Positions 16,531 to 26,027 of a stretch of DNA of 64,000 bases are shown here, piece after piece (the first letter of the stretch is position 1; each line of letters begins with the position of its first letter). The DNA lies in assembly GCF_018603515.1 (NCBI RefSeq), contig NZ_JACATN010000005.1, positions 1 through 64,000 of the forward strand. The letters run 5' to 3'. This DNA is from Zobellia barbeyronii (lineage in GTDB: Bacteria > Bacteroidota > Bacteroidia > Flavobacteriales > Flavobacteriaceae). The notes below the pieces were generated by a model. The model did no database searches. It was given only the letters and a program-made list of their open reading frames with translations, and was not told the origin of the DNA. The translations under genes and the position numbers were made by a program.

Positions 16531-16899
16531 CTACAATATTGGAAAAGCAATATACAGACACATTGTTAAAAAGATGAAAGCTGGGAGTGATTTTTTTATG
16601 GGGTCTTTTATTTTTAAGTGCATTGCTATAGAGCCCAAAAGTAGTGCCGCAAGACCCAAAGCAGAAGGTTCTCTAAAACTAGGATACCAGATGGCGGCCA
16701 ATAAACCTATAGCAAATAGTATTTTTAAAGTACCCACAACAAAGCACATCCAAACAGGAAGACCATATACTTTAAACTCTTCAATAATAGTTGTTGCATT
16801 ACCGCCACGCCATTGTGTAGGTTTTTTATTCTGTACAAGCCATACATTTAGGATGCTTAATGCTACAATAACTTGTAATGCAATTAGTAAATAGTTCAT
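16531..16899 (-). CDS. DoxX-like small membrane protein B
   Basis: This 122-residue protein has four hydrophobic segments, the Gly-rich second helix of the DoxX-like fold (FVVGTLKILFAIGLLAA) and the loop MHLKIKDPIKKSLPA. It is a paralogue of the rightward protein ending at 16524; the two genes meet tail to tail with 6 bp between stops. No function can be assigned. Confidence 0.7.
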   Translation of the reverse strand: MNYLLIALQVIVALSILNVWLVQNKKPTQWRGGNATTIIEEFKVYGLPVWMCFVVGTLKILFAIGLLAAIWYPSFREPSALGLAALLLGSIAMHLKIKDPIKKSLPAFIFLTMCLYIAFPIL

Positions 16900-17099
16900 C
16901 TTCTTAGTTTAAATTTTGCAAAATTGATATATAGTCGTAAAAATAGTCTGCATCTGAATATTACTATTGCCGATTCAAATTGATTATTAACTGAAAAAAG
17001 TTGCAGCAGAGAATTTAAAGTAGTTTAGAAATTTTATAGATAAGAAAACGGACTTTAATTATAACGAATTCACCCTTGCGCATACTTGAAGGTTTGTAT

Positions 17100-17942
17100 T
17101 TATATTTTTTCTATTTGTAGTTCTGTTATTAATTTAGAACTGGCACTACCTCTAATGCCTCCAGAAACAGGCATTGTATTTTCATAATGAGAACTTGTAG
17201 CAATCGGGAAATGTGTGTTCCCGGTCAAAATACCGTGACTAGGGTCTAAACCCAACCAACCAATACCGGGTAAAAAAACGTCTACCCAAGCATGTAGTTC
17301 AAATGCAGGTACAATCATATCAAAATAATAATAACCGCTTACAAAGCGTGCTGCAATACCTTGTTGTCGTAATAGGTTAATTAACATCCACGACAAATCC
17401 CTACAGGAACCTCTTTTTATTTCAAAAGTATGCTCAGGCAGAAATGGCGCTCCATCTTCTCTATATTCTACAGTAAAATCTTTATGTAATTGGTTGGTGA
17501 GCTGTGTTAAAAAGTGAATGGTATTAAATTCTGCTTTTTCGATTATAGCGGTTCCGTAGTCTATTAATTCTTGTGCAATTGGTAAACCATCTAAGTAAGG
17601 AAATAATAGTTTTTTCTTTGATTCGTCATATTCAAAAGGAATCTGATTATAGCTTTGAGGTTCTAGAATAAAATCAAAAGGATTAAATGGTTTTGTTTCT
17701 AAAATACTCTCAACGGTTATGCTTAGGTTACTTGTAACTCCATCGAACCAACAAAAATCTACAACATTGTTTTCTTCATCTTGAATTATTTTATGTCCGC
17801 TAGGTTCTGGAACAATAGAGATTGAAAACTCATTTATATCAACATATGCAGTCTGCCTTGGTCGAAATCTTAAATAATGAGGCTCTAAAAACACCTCCGA
17901 ATTAAACGCATAGGTTGTAGTATGAGTTATTTTCAATTTCAT
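17100..17942 (-). CDS. Transglutaminase-like protein, operon A
   Basis: This 280-residue protein has the typical N-terminal beta domain (RFRPRQ near residue 25) and a transglutaminase core: Cys180 in RGSCRDLSW, His217 in ELHAWVDV and Asp233 in GLDPSHG. It has no signal peptide. Proteins of this type are encoded beside circularly permuted ATP-grasp and alpha-E proteins in many bacteria and are thought to be cysteine peptidases that trim or transfer peptides. It is the last gene of operon A, 51 bp after the alpha-E gene. Confidence 0.9.
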   Translation of the reverse strand: MKLKITHTTTYAFNSEVFLEPHYLRFRPRQTAYVDINEFSISIVPEPSGHKIIQDEENNVVDFCWFDGVTSNLSITVESILETKPFNPFDFILEPQSYNQIPFEYDESKKKLLFPYLDGLPIAQELIDYGTAIIEKAEFNTIHFLTQLTNQLHKDFTVEYREDGAPFLPEHTFEIKRGSCRDLSWMLINLLRQQGIAARFVSGYYYFDMIVPAFELHAWVDVFLPGIGWLGLDPSHGILTGNTHFPIATSSHYENTMPVSGGIRGSASSKLITELQIEKI

Positions 17943-17993
17943 ATAAAGATTCCAGTTTTTGAAAAGAAATAGAATACATGCATAGATTGTTTT

Positions 17994-18947
17994 TTACACA
18001 TGAATTTCTATGTCAAAGAATGAATTGTAAATAGAAGAAGAAATCTCATTTAACCTAAGCTGAATATCATTAAGATATTCGTGCATTCCTTGGCTTATGA
18101 TATCATTTATATCATCATATTCCAATTGAGATTTTAAAGCCCCTAATTGTTTTTGAGCAATGTTGCTAAAGCCAACAGAGCTACCACATAGGGTGATAAG
18201 AGATTTCTCGGCATTTATTAAACATGCCAAAATTGATCTTGGAAATTGCGTGTCTAAAATTAAAAATTCTGCTATGCTTGAAGGTGTTAGTTTTCCATAT
18301 TTTTTTCGATACATATCATACGCACTAACAGACTTTAGAAGGGCTGCCCATTGTATTAAATCTAGTGAAGACCCAACCTTTGCCGGAGAATGTAGTAACA
18401 AATGATACTTGGCATCTAAAACTCTAGAGGTCTTATCTGCACGTTCTATTACTTGGCCTAATTTACCAAAATCCCAACCTTCATTTCTTGATATGGTAGA
18501 ATCGTACATGCCATAAACCAGTTGACATCCGTTTTTAATTTCTGTCAAAAAACCTCTTAACTCCTTATCATCAAGACGTTTTTGTTCTAAACCCTGTTTG
18601 ACCAAAAAGTAAAGTGAATTTATTTGCTCCCAAATCTCTTTTGTAATTTCAGGTCTTACGGCGCGCGCATTTTCTCTTGCGAGTGAGATGCAATTGTAAA
18701 TAGAGTTGGGATTGTTTTCATCAAAAGCCAAAAAATAGTTGACTTTACTTTTTTCTACCTTAGAATTAAGTGATTCATATAATTCCCAGTCTCCTGTTAT
18801 AACCACAAGCGGCTTCCATTGCTGCTCTTCGTTAGGAGGCAATTCTAGTGATAAATTATAATTTACATCCATAAAACGTGCGTAATTCTCTGCACGTTCA
18901 AGATATCTGTTCATCCAATATATAGTGTTTGCGACTCTGCCTAGCAT
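17994..18947 (-). CDS. Alpha-E domain protein (DUF403)
   Basis: This 317-residue all-helical protein starts with MLGRVANTIYWMNRYLERAEN, the N-terminal signature of the alpha-E domain. Further motifs are DNPNSIYNC-like FDENNPNSIYNC, RENARAVRPEI and GKLGQVIERADKTSR. The family has no known activity. It is defined by its neighbourhood with circularly permuted ATP-grasp ligases and was proposed to take part in a peptide-tagging pathway. It starts 10 bp after the ATP-grasp gene. The same domain is fused to the ATP-grasp protein in operon B. Confidence 0.92.
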   Translation of the reverse strand: MLGRVANTIYWMNRYLERAENYARFMDVNYNLSLELPPNEEQQWKPLVVITGDWELYESLNSKVEKSKVNYFLAFDENNPNSIYNCISLARENARAVRPEITKEIWEQINSLYFLVKQGLEQKRLDDKELRGFLTEIKNGCQLVYGMYDSTISRNEGWDFGKLGQVIERADKTSRVLDAKYHLLLHSPAKVGSSLDLIQWAALLKSVSAYDMYRKKYGKLTPSSIAEFLILDTQFPRSILACLINAEKSLITLCGSSVGFSNIAQKQLGALKSQLEYDDINDIISQGMHEYLNDIQLRLNEISSSIYNSFFDIEIHV

Positions 18948-18957
18948 AGTTTTTCTT

Positions 18958-20394
18958 TTATCTGTTTAATACCCAAGTGTCTTTACTTCCACCACCTTGG
19001 GAAGAGTTCACAACTATTGATCCTTTTGTTAGTGCCACGCGCGTTAAAGCACCTGGTATAATTTTTATATCATCTCCATATAAAGCATACGGCCTTAAAT
19101 CTACATGACGACCTTCAATAGTGTCATCTGTTATTGTTGGCACTCTAGAAAGATTGATCATAGGTTGCGCTATATAGTTTCTAGGTTTATTTTTAATTTT
19201 TGTGATGAACTCTTGTTGCTCTTTTTTTGTTGATTTTGGACCAATTAACATGCCGTAGCCACCGGAAGCATCTGTTTGTTTTACAACCAAATTATGAATA
19301 TTATCTATAACGTATTTCCTGTCTTGTTCTTCATCACAGATATAGGTTTTTACGTTAGGTAAAATCATGTCCTCACCCAAATAATATTTTATGATTCTTG
19401 GAATATAGGCGTAAACCGCTTTATCATCTACTACACCAGTTCCTGGCGCATTAACTAAAGCTACATTTCCTTTTATGTAGGCATTAAATAATCCCGGAGT
19501 ACCTAATAAGGATTGTTTGTTGAATACTAATGGATCTATATACTCATCATCTAAACGACGGTAAATAACATCTACACGCTGTAGACCATTGGTGGTGATC
19601 ATGTAGACGATATCATTTTTTACGATTAAATCTTTACCTTCTACCAATTCTGCACCCATTTGCTGTGCTAAATAAGAATGCTCAAAATAAGCCGCATTGT
19701 AAACACCTGGTGTTAAAACTACTACAACTGGCTTTTCTTTGTCTGAAAGATATTCTAAAGTATCTCTTAAAGTATGTGTATAATCATAAACAGGTTTTAC
19801 CCCTAGTTGTTCAAATAATTCTGGAAATGTTCTTTTAAGTATTTCCCGGTTTTCCAACATATAGGATACCCCAGAAGGACATCTTAGATTATCTTCTAAT
19901 ACATAGTATTGCCCATCACCGCCTTTTATTAAATCAGACCCGGTAATATGACACCAGATATCCTTTGGAGGTTTAAAGCCTTCTAACTGCTTCAGATATG
20001 AGACGCTAGATAGAATCATTTCCTTCGGTATAATTTTATCTTTAAACACCTTTTGATCATTATAAATATCCTGAATGAACAAGTTAAGTGCCTTTATGCG
20101 CTGCTGTAAACCCCTTTCTAGTAATGTCCATTCAGAATTACCAATGATTCTAGGAATAATATCTAAATGAAGAATACGCTCTACCCCTTGGTTATCTGCA
20201 TAGACATTAAAAGTCATTCCTAAAGATAGTTGAGCCCTATCTGTAGCATATTGTAGACTTTTAAGCTTTTTATGACTGAGTTTTTCGAGTCGCTCTAAAA
20301 ACATTTTATAATTAGGCCTGACATTGTTGTTTTCATCAAACATTTCGTCATAAAAATCTTTGGTGTCGTAAGCTGTAAAATCAATTTTTGACAT
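18958..20394 (-). CDS. Circularly permuted type 2 ATP-grasp protein, operon A
   Basis: This 478-residue protein is counted from MSKIDFTAYD; an upstream Met at 20436 would add 14 residues. It is a DUF404/DUF407-type circularly permuted ATP-grasp ligase. Motifs include RRLDDEYIDPL, NAPGTGVVDD, VVKQTDASGGYGM with the glycine-rich ATP loop, and DLRPYAL. Such ligases join a carboxylate to an amine through an acyl phosphate. The acceptor and donor of this family are unknown. It opens operon A, followed by alpha-E and transglutaminase-like genes. The fused paralogue in operon B lacks the SGGYGM loop, so this copy is the better candidate for catalysis. Confidence 0.92.
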   Translation of the reverse strand: MSKIDFTAYDTKDFYDEMFDENNNVRPNYKMFLERLEKLSHKKLKSLQYATDRAQLSLGMTFNVYADNQGVERILHLDIIPRIIGNSEWTLLERGLQQRIKALNLFIQDIYNDQKVFKDKIIPKEMILSSVSYLKQLEGFKPPKDIWCHITGSDLIKGGDGQYYVLEDNLRCPSGVSYMLENREILKRTFPELFEQLGVKPVYDYTHTLRDTLEYLSDKEKPVVVVLTPGVYNAAYFEHSYLAQQMGAELVEGKDLIVKNDIVYMITTNGLQRVDVIYRRLDDEYIDPLVFNKQSLLGTPGLFNAYIKGNVALVNAPGTGVVDDKAVYAYIPRIIKYYLGEDMILPNVKTYICDEEQDRKYVIDNIHNLVVKQTDASGGYGMLIGPKSTKKEQQEFITKIKNKPRNYIAQPMINLSRVPTITDDTIEGRHVDLRPYALYGDDIKIIPGALTRVALTKGSIVVNSSQGGGSKDTWVLNR

Positions 20395-20844
20395 AAAAAA
20401 TGGCGCATTTTCTCCAGTTGAAAAACTATTTTTCACTTTATAATCAGCTAATAAATAAGAATTAGAAAGGATTAATTGTTATTAGAAAGTCTTGTAAGTA
20501 CACCCTGTAGTACTATGCCTATTAAATTACGAAAAATAAAGTGGATAATCCTTAAGTCTTTGAATAAAATAAACTTTAAGCAAGCAGATTATTTATTTAT
20601 CAATATATAAAGGATTAAAATGAAAGATTCAGAATAGATGATACTTTAGATTCTTATTTATTAAATATATCTCCTTTATCTCTTTACTGATTAAGCCTCA
20701 GTATATAAAGAGTATTAAAACATGTATCTATGGTTTCTTTGGTGAAATATTCATTGAACAATAATCAAAGAATATTGAATTTTATTAGGATTAACGCAAT
20801 AAAAGTTGTATAATATAGATACGAACTAAAAATAAAATAAATAC
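20395..20844. other. Divergent region between operon A and sigma gene
   Basis: This is strongly AT-rich. It should carry the promoters of the ATP-grasp operon and the sigma-factor gene. No exact TAnnTTTG box, palindrome or ORF was identified, so these promoters may be of another class. Confidence 0.35.
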
Positions 20845-21705
20845 ATGAGGCAACTAAAGATCACTAAACAAATTACAAACAGAGACACTAAATCCTTAGA
20901 AAAGTACTTTCAAGAAATATCAAAAATTGATTTAATTACCGCAGAGGAGGAAGTAGAACTGACTAGAAGAATACGTGAAGGAGATCAGATTGCCCTTAAT
21001 AAATTAGTAAATGCCAATTTACGTTTTGTAGTTTCTACAGCAAAACAATACCAAGGAAGTGGTTTACGACTTTCAGATTTAATCAACGAAGGAAATATTG
21101 GATTGGTCAAAGCAGCAAAACGTTTTGACGAAACTCGTGGATTTAAATTTATTTCCTATGCTGTATGGTGGATTAGACAAGCAATAATGTCTGCAATTTC
21201 ACAGCATTCACGAATGGTACGATTACCACTGAATAAGATAGGTGAAATTAGTAAAATTAATCAGGTATACTCTTCTTTAGAACAATCTTACCAACGCCCT
21301 CCTAGTGCAATTGAAATTGCTAAGGATTTAGATATGAGTACTGCGCAAGTTAAAATTGCTATGAAAAATTCAGGTAAGCATCTATCTATGGACGCACCTT
21401 TTAAAGAAGGAGAGGGTTCTAATTTATATGATGTTGTAAAATCAAACGACGCGATTAGTCCTGATGCCGGTATGATGATGGATTCCCTTAGAACAGATAT
21501 TGATTCAATTCTAAACACACTTCCAAATAGAGAGAGTGAAATTATAAAGCTTTATTATGGTATTGGAGAACGTGCCCCAATAAGCTTAAGCGAGATTGGT
21601 GAGCTTTTTGACATTACTCGTGAGCGTGTAAGACAAATTAGAGAAAAAGCTATTCGTCTTCTAAGAAACAAATCCCAGAAGGAAGTTTTAAAAGCTTATC
21701 TATAA
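20845..21705 (+). CDS. RpoD-like sigma-70 factor, paralogue
   Basis: This 286-residue group 1/2 sigma-70 factor begins MRQLKITKQITNR, as the Bacteroidota primary sigma factor does. It has region 1.2 (LEKYFQEIS), region 2 (DLINEGNIGLVKAA, GFKFISYAVWWIRQAI), region 3 (RPPSAIEIAKDL) and region 4.2 (LSEIGELFDITRERVRQI). Changes from the usual housekeeping sequence, such as AIMSAISQHSRMVRLP, suggest a paralogue, but I cannot show that the primary rpoD is elsewhere. It sits between two leftward ATP-grasp operons and could direct them; that is inference. A strong terminator follows at 21726-21760. Confidence 0.9.
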   Translation: MRQLKITKQITNRDTKSLEKYFQEISKIDLITAEEEVELTRRIREGDQIALNKLVNANLRFVVSTAKQYQGSGLRLSDLINEGNIGLVKAAKRFDETRGFKFISYAVWWIRQAIMSAISQHSRMVRLPLNKIGEISKINQVYSSLEQSYQRPPSAIEIAKDLDMSTAQVKIAMKNSGKHLSMDAPFKEGEGSNLYDVVKSNDAISPDAGMMMDSLRTDIDSILNTLPNRESEIIKLYYGIGERAPISLSEIGELFDITRERVRQIREKAIRLLRNKSQKEVLKAYL

Positions 21706-21725
21706 GATTTCATATTGATATATAC

Positions 21726-21760
21726 AAAAAGCCGACTCACTAAGAGTCGGCTTTTTTTTT
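21726..21760. terminator. Bidirectional rho-independent terminator
   Basis: AAAAAGCCGACTC at 21726-21738 pairs with GAGTCGGCTTTTT at 21744-21756, followed by more T. It lies between the sigma gene and the convergent amidotransferase gene and fits both. Confidence 0.9.
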
Positions 21761-21798
21761 GTTTAGAACCTCATTTTCTGAATAATACAGAAGTTTTA

Positions 21799-22509
21799 TT
21801 AAGCATTTTCTGTTATCTGTTTGAAGCGTTTCAACAGTTTGGAACCATAGGCCACATCAACAACCTCGTTGCTTAATTTTAAAACATCTCGTCCTTCACT
21901 GGCAAGTTCCTCAGGCAGTTCATTAATATATGCTTTAGTAATATTTTGGTCAAATTCAGGGTGGAATTGAACGCCCCAAGTACTTTCGTTAAATCTAAAG
22001 GCATCAATCACTCCAGATTCATTAACAGAAAGAATCTCGGCAGATTTGGGTAGATGATACACACTTTGTTTATGTGCCTTATAAACTTTGAAATTAGATG
22101 GCAATTCTCCAAGGAGTTTATCTTTTTTGCCTTCTGCAGTTAACAAAGTATTTTCGGAACCTATAACTATTCCCATACCATTGTAAGATACAGTCCCTCC
22201 AAAAATAAAACTCAATAATTGGTGTCCATAACAAATACCCAATATTGGTATTCCATTGTCGTGAGCATTTACCAACCAGCTACACATTCTATTCTCTAAA
22301 GGTTCAATATCTGTTACCATAGAATGGGAGCCCGTAATTACGATTCCCGTGTAGTTGTTATTTGGTGGTAATGTTTGAAAATTTTCAGTTTTATGAATTA
22401 GGTATTCACCTTCTTTTAAACTCATTTTTCCTATGATCCAATCTTCAAAATCTCCGTACTGAGACTTAATGGACTTATAGGTAGTTCCTGTTTTTAGTAT
22501 AAGAATCAT
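21799..22509 (-). CDS. Class I glutamine amidotransferase
   Basis: This 236-residue protein has the class I triad: the nucleophile Cys in GICYGHQL (near residue 93), and His and Glu in QFHPEFD (near 182). The oxyanion strand is GIVITGSHSM. The family releases ammonia from glutamine for a partner, or hydrolyses gamma-glutamyl bonds when it stands alone, as in PuuD-like enzymes. It is 48 bp downstream of a transglutaminase-like gene and ends operon B. Its place there suggests handling of glutamine or gamma-glutamyl products of the ligases; this is inference. Confidence 0.88.
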   Translation of the reverse strand: MILILKTGTTYKSIKSQYGDFEDWIIGKMSLKEGEYLIHKTENFQTLPPNNNYTGIVITGSHSMVTDIEPLENRMCSWLVNAHDNGIPILGICYGHQLLSFIFGGTVSYNGMGIVIGSENTLLTAEGKKDKLLGELPSNFKVYKAHKQSVYHLPKSAEILSVNESGVIDAFRFNESTWGVQFHPEFDQNITKAYINELPEELASEGRDVLKLSNEVVDVAYGSKLLKRFKQITENA

Positions 22510-22557
22510 TGTAACAGATTGACTGAATTAGAAGGTAAAATGGACAAGTAAATTTCC

Positions 22558-23451
22558 CTATTCCTTTGCAGCGGCTATATCTACAGCAACTTTAAGCTTG
22601 CTTTTACCGCTACCGAACACAACACCTTTTAGCGGAGGAACATCATAATAATCCCTACCCCACCCTACAACAATATGCTGATTTAAAGGGATTTGGTTGT
22701 TCGTTGGGTCAAAGTCTACCCATCCAAAAGTTGGTATGTAAATAGCGAACCAAGCATGCGAGGCATCAGAACCAACTAGTTTTTCTTTTCCTTCAGGAGG
22801 TAATGTTTCTATATAACCACTTATGTAACGAGCTGGTAACCCAATTGATCTGATACATGCAATCGCTATTTGAGCAAAATCTTGACAAACCCCCTTTTTT
22901 TCTCTCATAACCTCGTCTATAGGTGTAGAAATACTGGTAAATCCGGAATCAAAATCAAAATCTGTATAAATGCGCTGCATTAACTCATAAGCAGCTTCAA
23001 AAACGGACCTGTTTGCTTTAAAAGATAATTCGGCATAATCCTTAATTGCTTTATCTGTTTTGCGGATAAAAATAGATTCTAATATATACTGCTTAGCCTC
23101 TATAATTTCAGGGTCATTACTATTTAAAGCACTCAGGGCATCAGTTAAAGTCACCCCCTTACAAGCATCAGAAAAGAAAGACTCATGGTATTGCGTATAG
23201 TCCCGCAACACTTTACTTTGGGTAATTACTTTTAATACGGTATGCTGTGTTTGAATAGAAAAACGAGTTAAGTAGTTTCCAAAAAAATCTACTCGTTCAG
23301 ATATTTCCGCTGGCTCCGGAACAACATCAATCTTATAAGACAACAATTGCTGTCCATTAGATTCACGAGGCCTTAGGGTTGCTATATTATGACAATAGCT
23401 AACCGGAGCGTTATATTCATATTTCGTAATATGGGTAATATTGAATATCAT
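22558..23451 (-). CDS. Transglutaminase-like protein, operon B
   Basis: This 297-residue protein has an N-terminal beta domain (ATLRPRES near 25-31) and a core with Cys189 in KGVCQDFAQ, His232 in ASHAWFAIY and Asp248 in DFDPTNN. It has no signal peptide. The GVCQDFAH-type motif is the most common form in transglutaminase-like cysteine peptidases. It starts 2 bp after the ATP-grasp/alpha-E gene stop and is therefore translationally coupled or nearly so. Confidence 0.92.
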   Translation of the reverse strand: MIFNITHITKYEYNAPVSYCHNIATLRPRESNGQQLLSYKIDVVPEPAEISERVDFFGNYLTRFSIQTQHTVLKVITQSKVLRDYTQYHESFFSDACKGVTLTDALSALNSNDPEIIEAKQYILESIFIRKTDKAIKDYAELSFKANRSVFEAAYELMQRIYTDFDFDSGFTSISTPIDEVMREKKGVCQDFAQIAIACIRSIGLPARYISGYIETLPPEGKEKLVGSDASHAWFAIYIPTFGWVDFDPTNNQIPLNQHIVVGWGRDYYDVPPLKGVVFGSGKSKLKVAVDIAAAKE

Positions 23452-23453
23452 AA

Positions 23454-26009
23454 CTAAATAGGAAAAGACTGTCTAACTAATTGATTTTGCTTGGTCGTGT
23501 GATCAAAATAAGTTTTTGATATGGATTGGGACGTTTCATAAAGTAAGTCGGATAGTTCTTCTAGTAAATTATCTAAATCTTTGCGTACAACATCCTCTTT
23601 TGATTCGGATTTTACAAGATCTATTGAATTTGCCAGACGTAATTTTGAAAAACCTTCAAATATGTATTTCTGATAATCCACCAAATGATGCATTGTATCT
23701 GAGTGAGGTAATTTTGATATATCTTTTTGAATTCTATTAAACATATAGGTTAGTGATCTTGAGTATTCTAAGTCAAGCATCACCAAATCAATAACATGCT
23801 CTATTTGAATATACGAACGGTAACTATGTCTATAAATATTTAAACTTTCATGACTAACCAATAAGTACTCTAATAATTCATACTCTACTTGCTCATCATA
23901 TTTTATAGACAACAAAGACCTGCATTTTGTAATTGTTAGCGTACTCTGTTCTAGCTGCAACCCAATAAAATAAAGCAACAAACCTTGTTGCACCATTATG
24001 CTTTCTTCTATTAAACCCATAAATGCAATTAAGCGGGTTATTAATTGATTAAGCACTTTTATTATTTTGTTGATGGATCTGTCAGAGTCTTCTTCAAAAC
24101 TTCTCCATATTTTTTGAATATTTTCAAAAACACGCCACATATCGGAAGACCAAAGGTTTCTTATGGAATAGTATGAATTACTGAACATACTAATGGTATG
24201 GGCTAAACTACCCGACCTGTTTTTATCCAGAATAACAGATAGCATTTCTTTATAAGGATCATCCATTGCAAATTCTCCTTTTTTATTTTTCTCGGAGAAT
24301 CCCGGAAAGGTTCCGGTTAACTGTGTTACTGCGTTAAAAAGCACCTGTAACTTAACGCTATCTGGTTTTTCACTACTATTCTGAACAAGAACCATCTGTT
24401 TCAGCACCATTCTTAAAAAACGGGCATTAACTAAGGTTCGACCTACATAACGACCGGCCCAATATAGATTTTCAGCGGTAAGACTGGGTAAATCGTTTAA
24501 ACCCGTAGCACCAATAGATGGTTTTGGTTGCCAGTAGTGTGCTTTGGTCTCCTTACTTGCGGCATCTTCTAGTATCCAAAAATCTTTACTGGTACCACCA
24601 CGCTGATTGGATACACGAACGGTATCCCTATCTGGAGCAACACGTACTAAACCACCTGGCATTACGGAATACCCATCTTCTGTTCCTATAGAAAAAGTTC
24701 TAGCCACCAAATTTCGTGGTTCAATTTTTCCGTCTGTAAGATTTGGAGCTGTAGAAAAATTAATTTTCTCTTGAGCTACAAACCTGTATGGTCTAAGATT
24801 AATTTCTGCTTTTAGCTTTTCAATTTCATCTTTACTTAGAAATTCCCCAAAATGAATGCTCTCGCGGTTGGTACGATCTATTCTTTTAATTACAAGGTTA
24901 GAAATATTGTTTAAAACATAATTCCGTTCCTTTTCCTGACCACACCACCATGAAGCTATTTGTGGTAAAATAAGTTCCTCTTTGAGAAAATACCTTGCTA
25001 TGGCAGGCATAAAAGGTATTAGCCCAGGGTTTTCTAGAACGGCACTACCAACAGGATTTATAATTGCCACGTTACCTCTGCGTACCACATCTAGTAATCC
25101 CGCAACACCAAGACGTGAATCTTCTCTAAGTTCTAAAGGGTCTATATATGCATCATCTACTCTTCTAAGAACAACATCTACTTGTTTTAATCCCTTTAGC
25201 GATTTCATCCACAAAAATCCGTTACGAACAACTAAATCGTTGCCCTGGACCAATGGATAACCTAAAAAAGAGGCTAAAAAGGCATGCTCAAAATAAGTTT
25301 CGTTATGCGAACCCGGAGTTAAAATTACGATGTTCGGATTTTCTTTGTTTTCAGGAGAAGCATCAACCAACATTTGGTTGAACTCTTGGAAGAAACCAGA
25401 AAGTCCCTTTACATTCATTTTAGAAAACATCTCAGGCAGCATTCTACTTGTAGTAGATCTATTCTCTAAGGCGTATCCCATACCAGAAGGAGCTTCTGCA
25501 CGATCATTTACGACCCACAAACGCCCATCCGTACCACGAGCAATATCTGCAGCGTACATGGATAGTAATTTTTCAGTAGAATATTTTATTCCTGTACATT
25601 GACGCAAAAAACCGCGATGCCCGTAAATAATTTCACTAGGTACGATTCCGTTTTTAATGAGATTACGCTCGCCATAAACATCTTTCAAAACCAAGTTTAA
25701 TAACTCAGCTCTTTGCTTTAACCCTGCTTCAACAAGTTTCCATTCGCTTTCATGCAATAAAAAAGGAACCGCGTTTAGATTCCATGGTCTATGCAATCCT
25801 TTGGGGTCATTGTAAACATTATAGGTGACACCATTCTCTGCCAAAAGCCAGTCAATATCTCTTTGACGTGCATTTAAACCTTCTTCACCTAACTCACCTA
25901 GACCTTTAAAAAGTTTTGTCCAATGCGGTTTTACATCCATTTTTGGAGTAAACATTTCATCGGACTTATAATCTGTAAAATAATTACTTAACCACGTTGT
26001 ATTTATCAC
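23454..26009 (-). CDS. Circularly permuted ATP-grasp fused to alpha-E domain
   Basis: This 851-residue fusion has two parts. Residues 1 to about 490 are a circularly permuted type 2 ATP-grasp domain (RRVDDAYIDPL, NPVGSAVLEN, RGGTSKDFW). Residues from about 505 are an alpha-E domain starting at LTAENLYWAGRYVGRTL. Compared with the free ATP-grasp protein of operon A, the loop KQTDASGGYGM is replaced by KRIDRTNRESIHFG. The conserved Lys is kept, but the Gly-rich ATP loop is gone and DLRPY has become VARTF. This copy may be inactive or use a different nucleotide geometry. It lies 18 bp after the gene upstream and 2 bp before the next. Confidence 0.92.
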   Translation of the reverse strand: MINTTWLSNYFTDYKSDEMFTPKMDVKPHWTKLFKGLGELGEEGLNARQRDIDWLLAENGVTYNVYNDPKGLHRPWNLNAVPFLLHESEWKLVEAGLKQRAELLNLVLKDVYGERNLIKNGIVPSEIIYGHRGFLRQCTGIKYSTEKLLSMYAADIARGTDGRLWVVNDRAEAPSGMGYALENRSTTSRMLPEMFSKMNVKGLSGFFQEFNQMLVDASPENKENPNIVILTPGSHNETYFEHAFLASFLGYPLVQGNDLVVRNGFLWMKSLKGLKQVDVVLRRVDDAYIDPLELREDSRLGVAGLLDVVRRGNVAIINPVGSAVLENPGLIPFMPAIARYFLKEELILPQIASWWCGQEKERNYVLNNISNLVIKRIDRTNRESIHFGEFLSKDEIEKLKAEINLRPYRFVAQEKINFSTAPNLTDGKIEPRNLVARTFSIGTEDGYSVMPGGLVRVAPDRDTVRVSNQRGGTSKDFWILEDAASKETKAHYWQPKPSIGATGLNDLPSLTAENLYWAGRYVGRTLVNARFLRMVLKQMVLVQNSSEKPDSVKLQVLFNAVTQLTGTFPGFSEKNKKGEFAMDDPYKEMLSVILDKNRSGSLAHTISMFSNSYYSIRNLWSSDMWRVFENIQKIWRSFEEDSDRSINKIIKVLNQLITRLIAFMGLIEESIMVQQGLLLYFIGLQLEQSTLTITKCRSLLSIKYDEQVEYELLEYLLVSHESLNIYRHSYRSYIQIEHVIDLVMLDLEYSRSLTYMFNRIQKDISKLPHSDTMHHLVDYQKYIFEGFSKLRLANSIDLVKSESKEDVVRKDLDNLLEELSDLLYETSQSISKTYFDHTTKQNQLVRQSFPI

Positions 26010-26027
26010 TTATGTTGAAAGTTTTCT

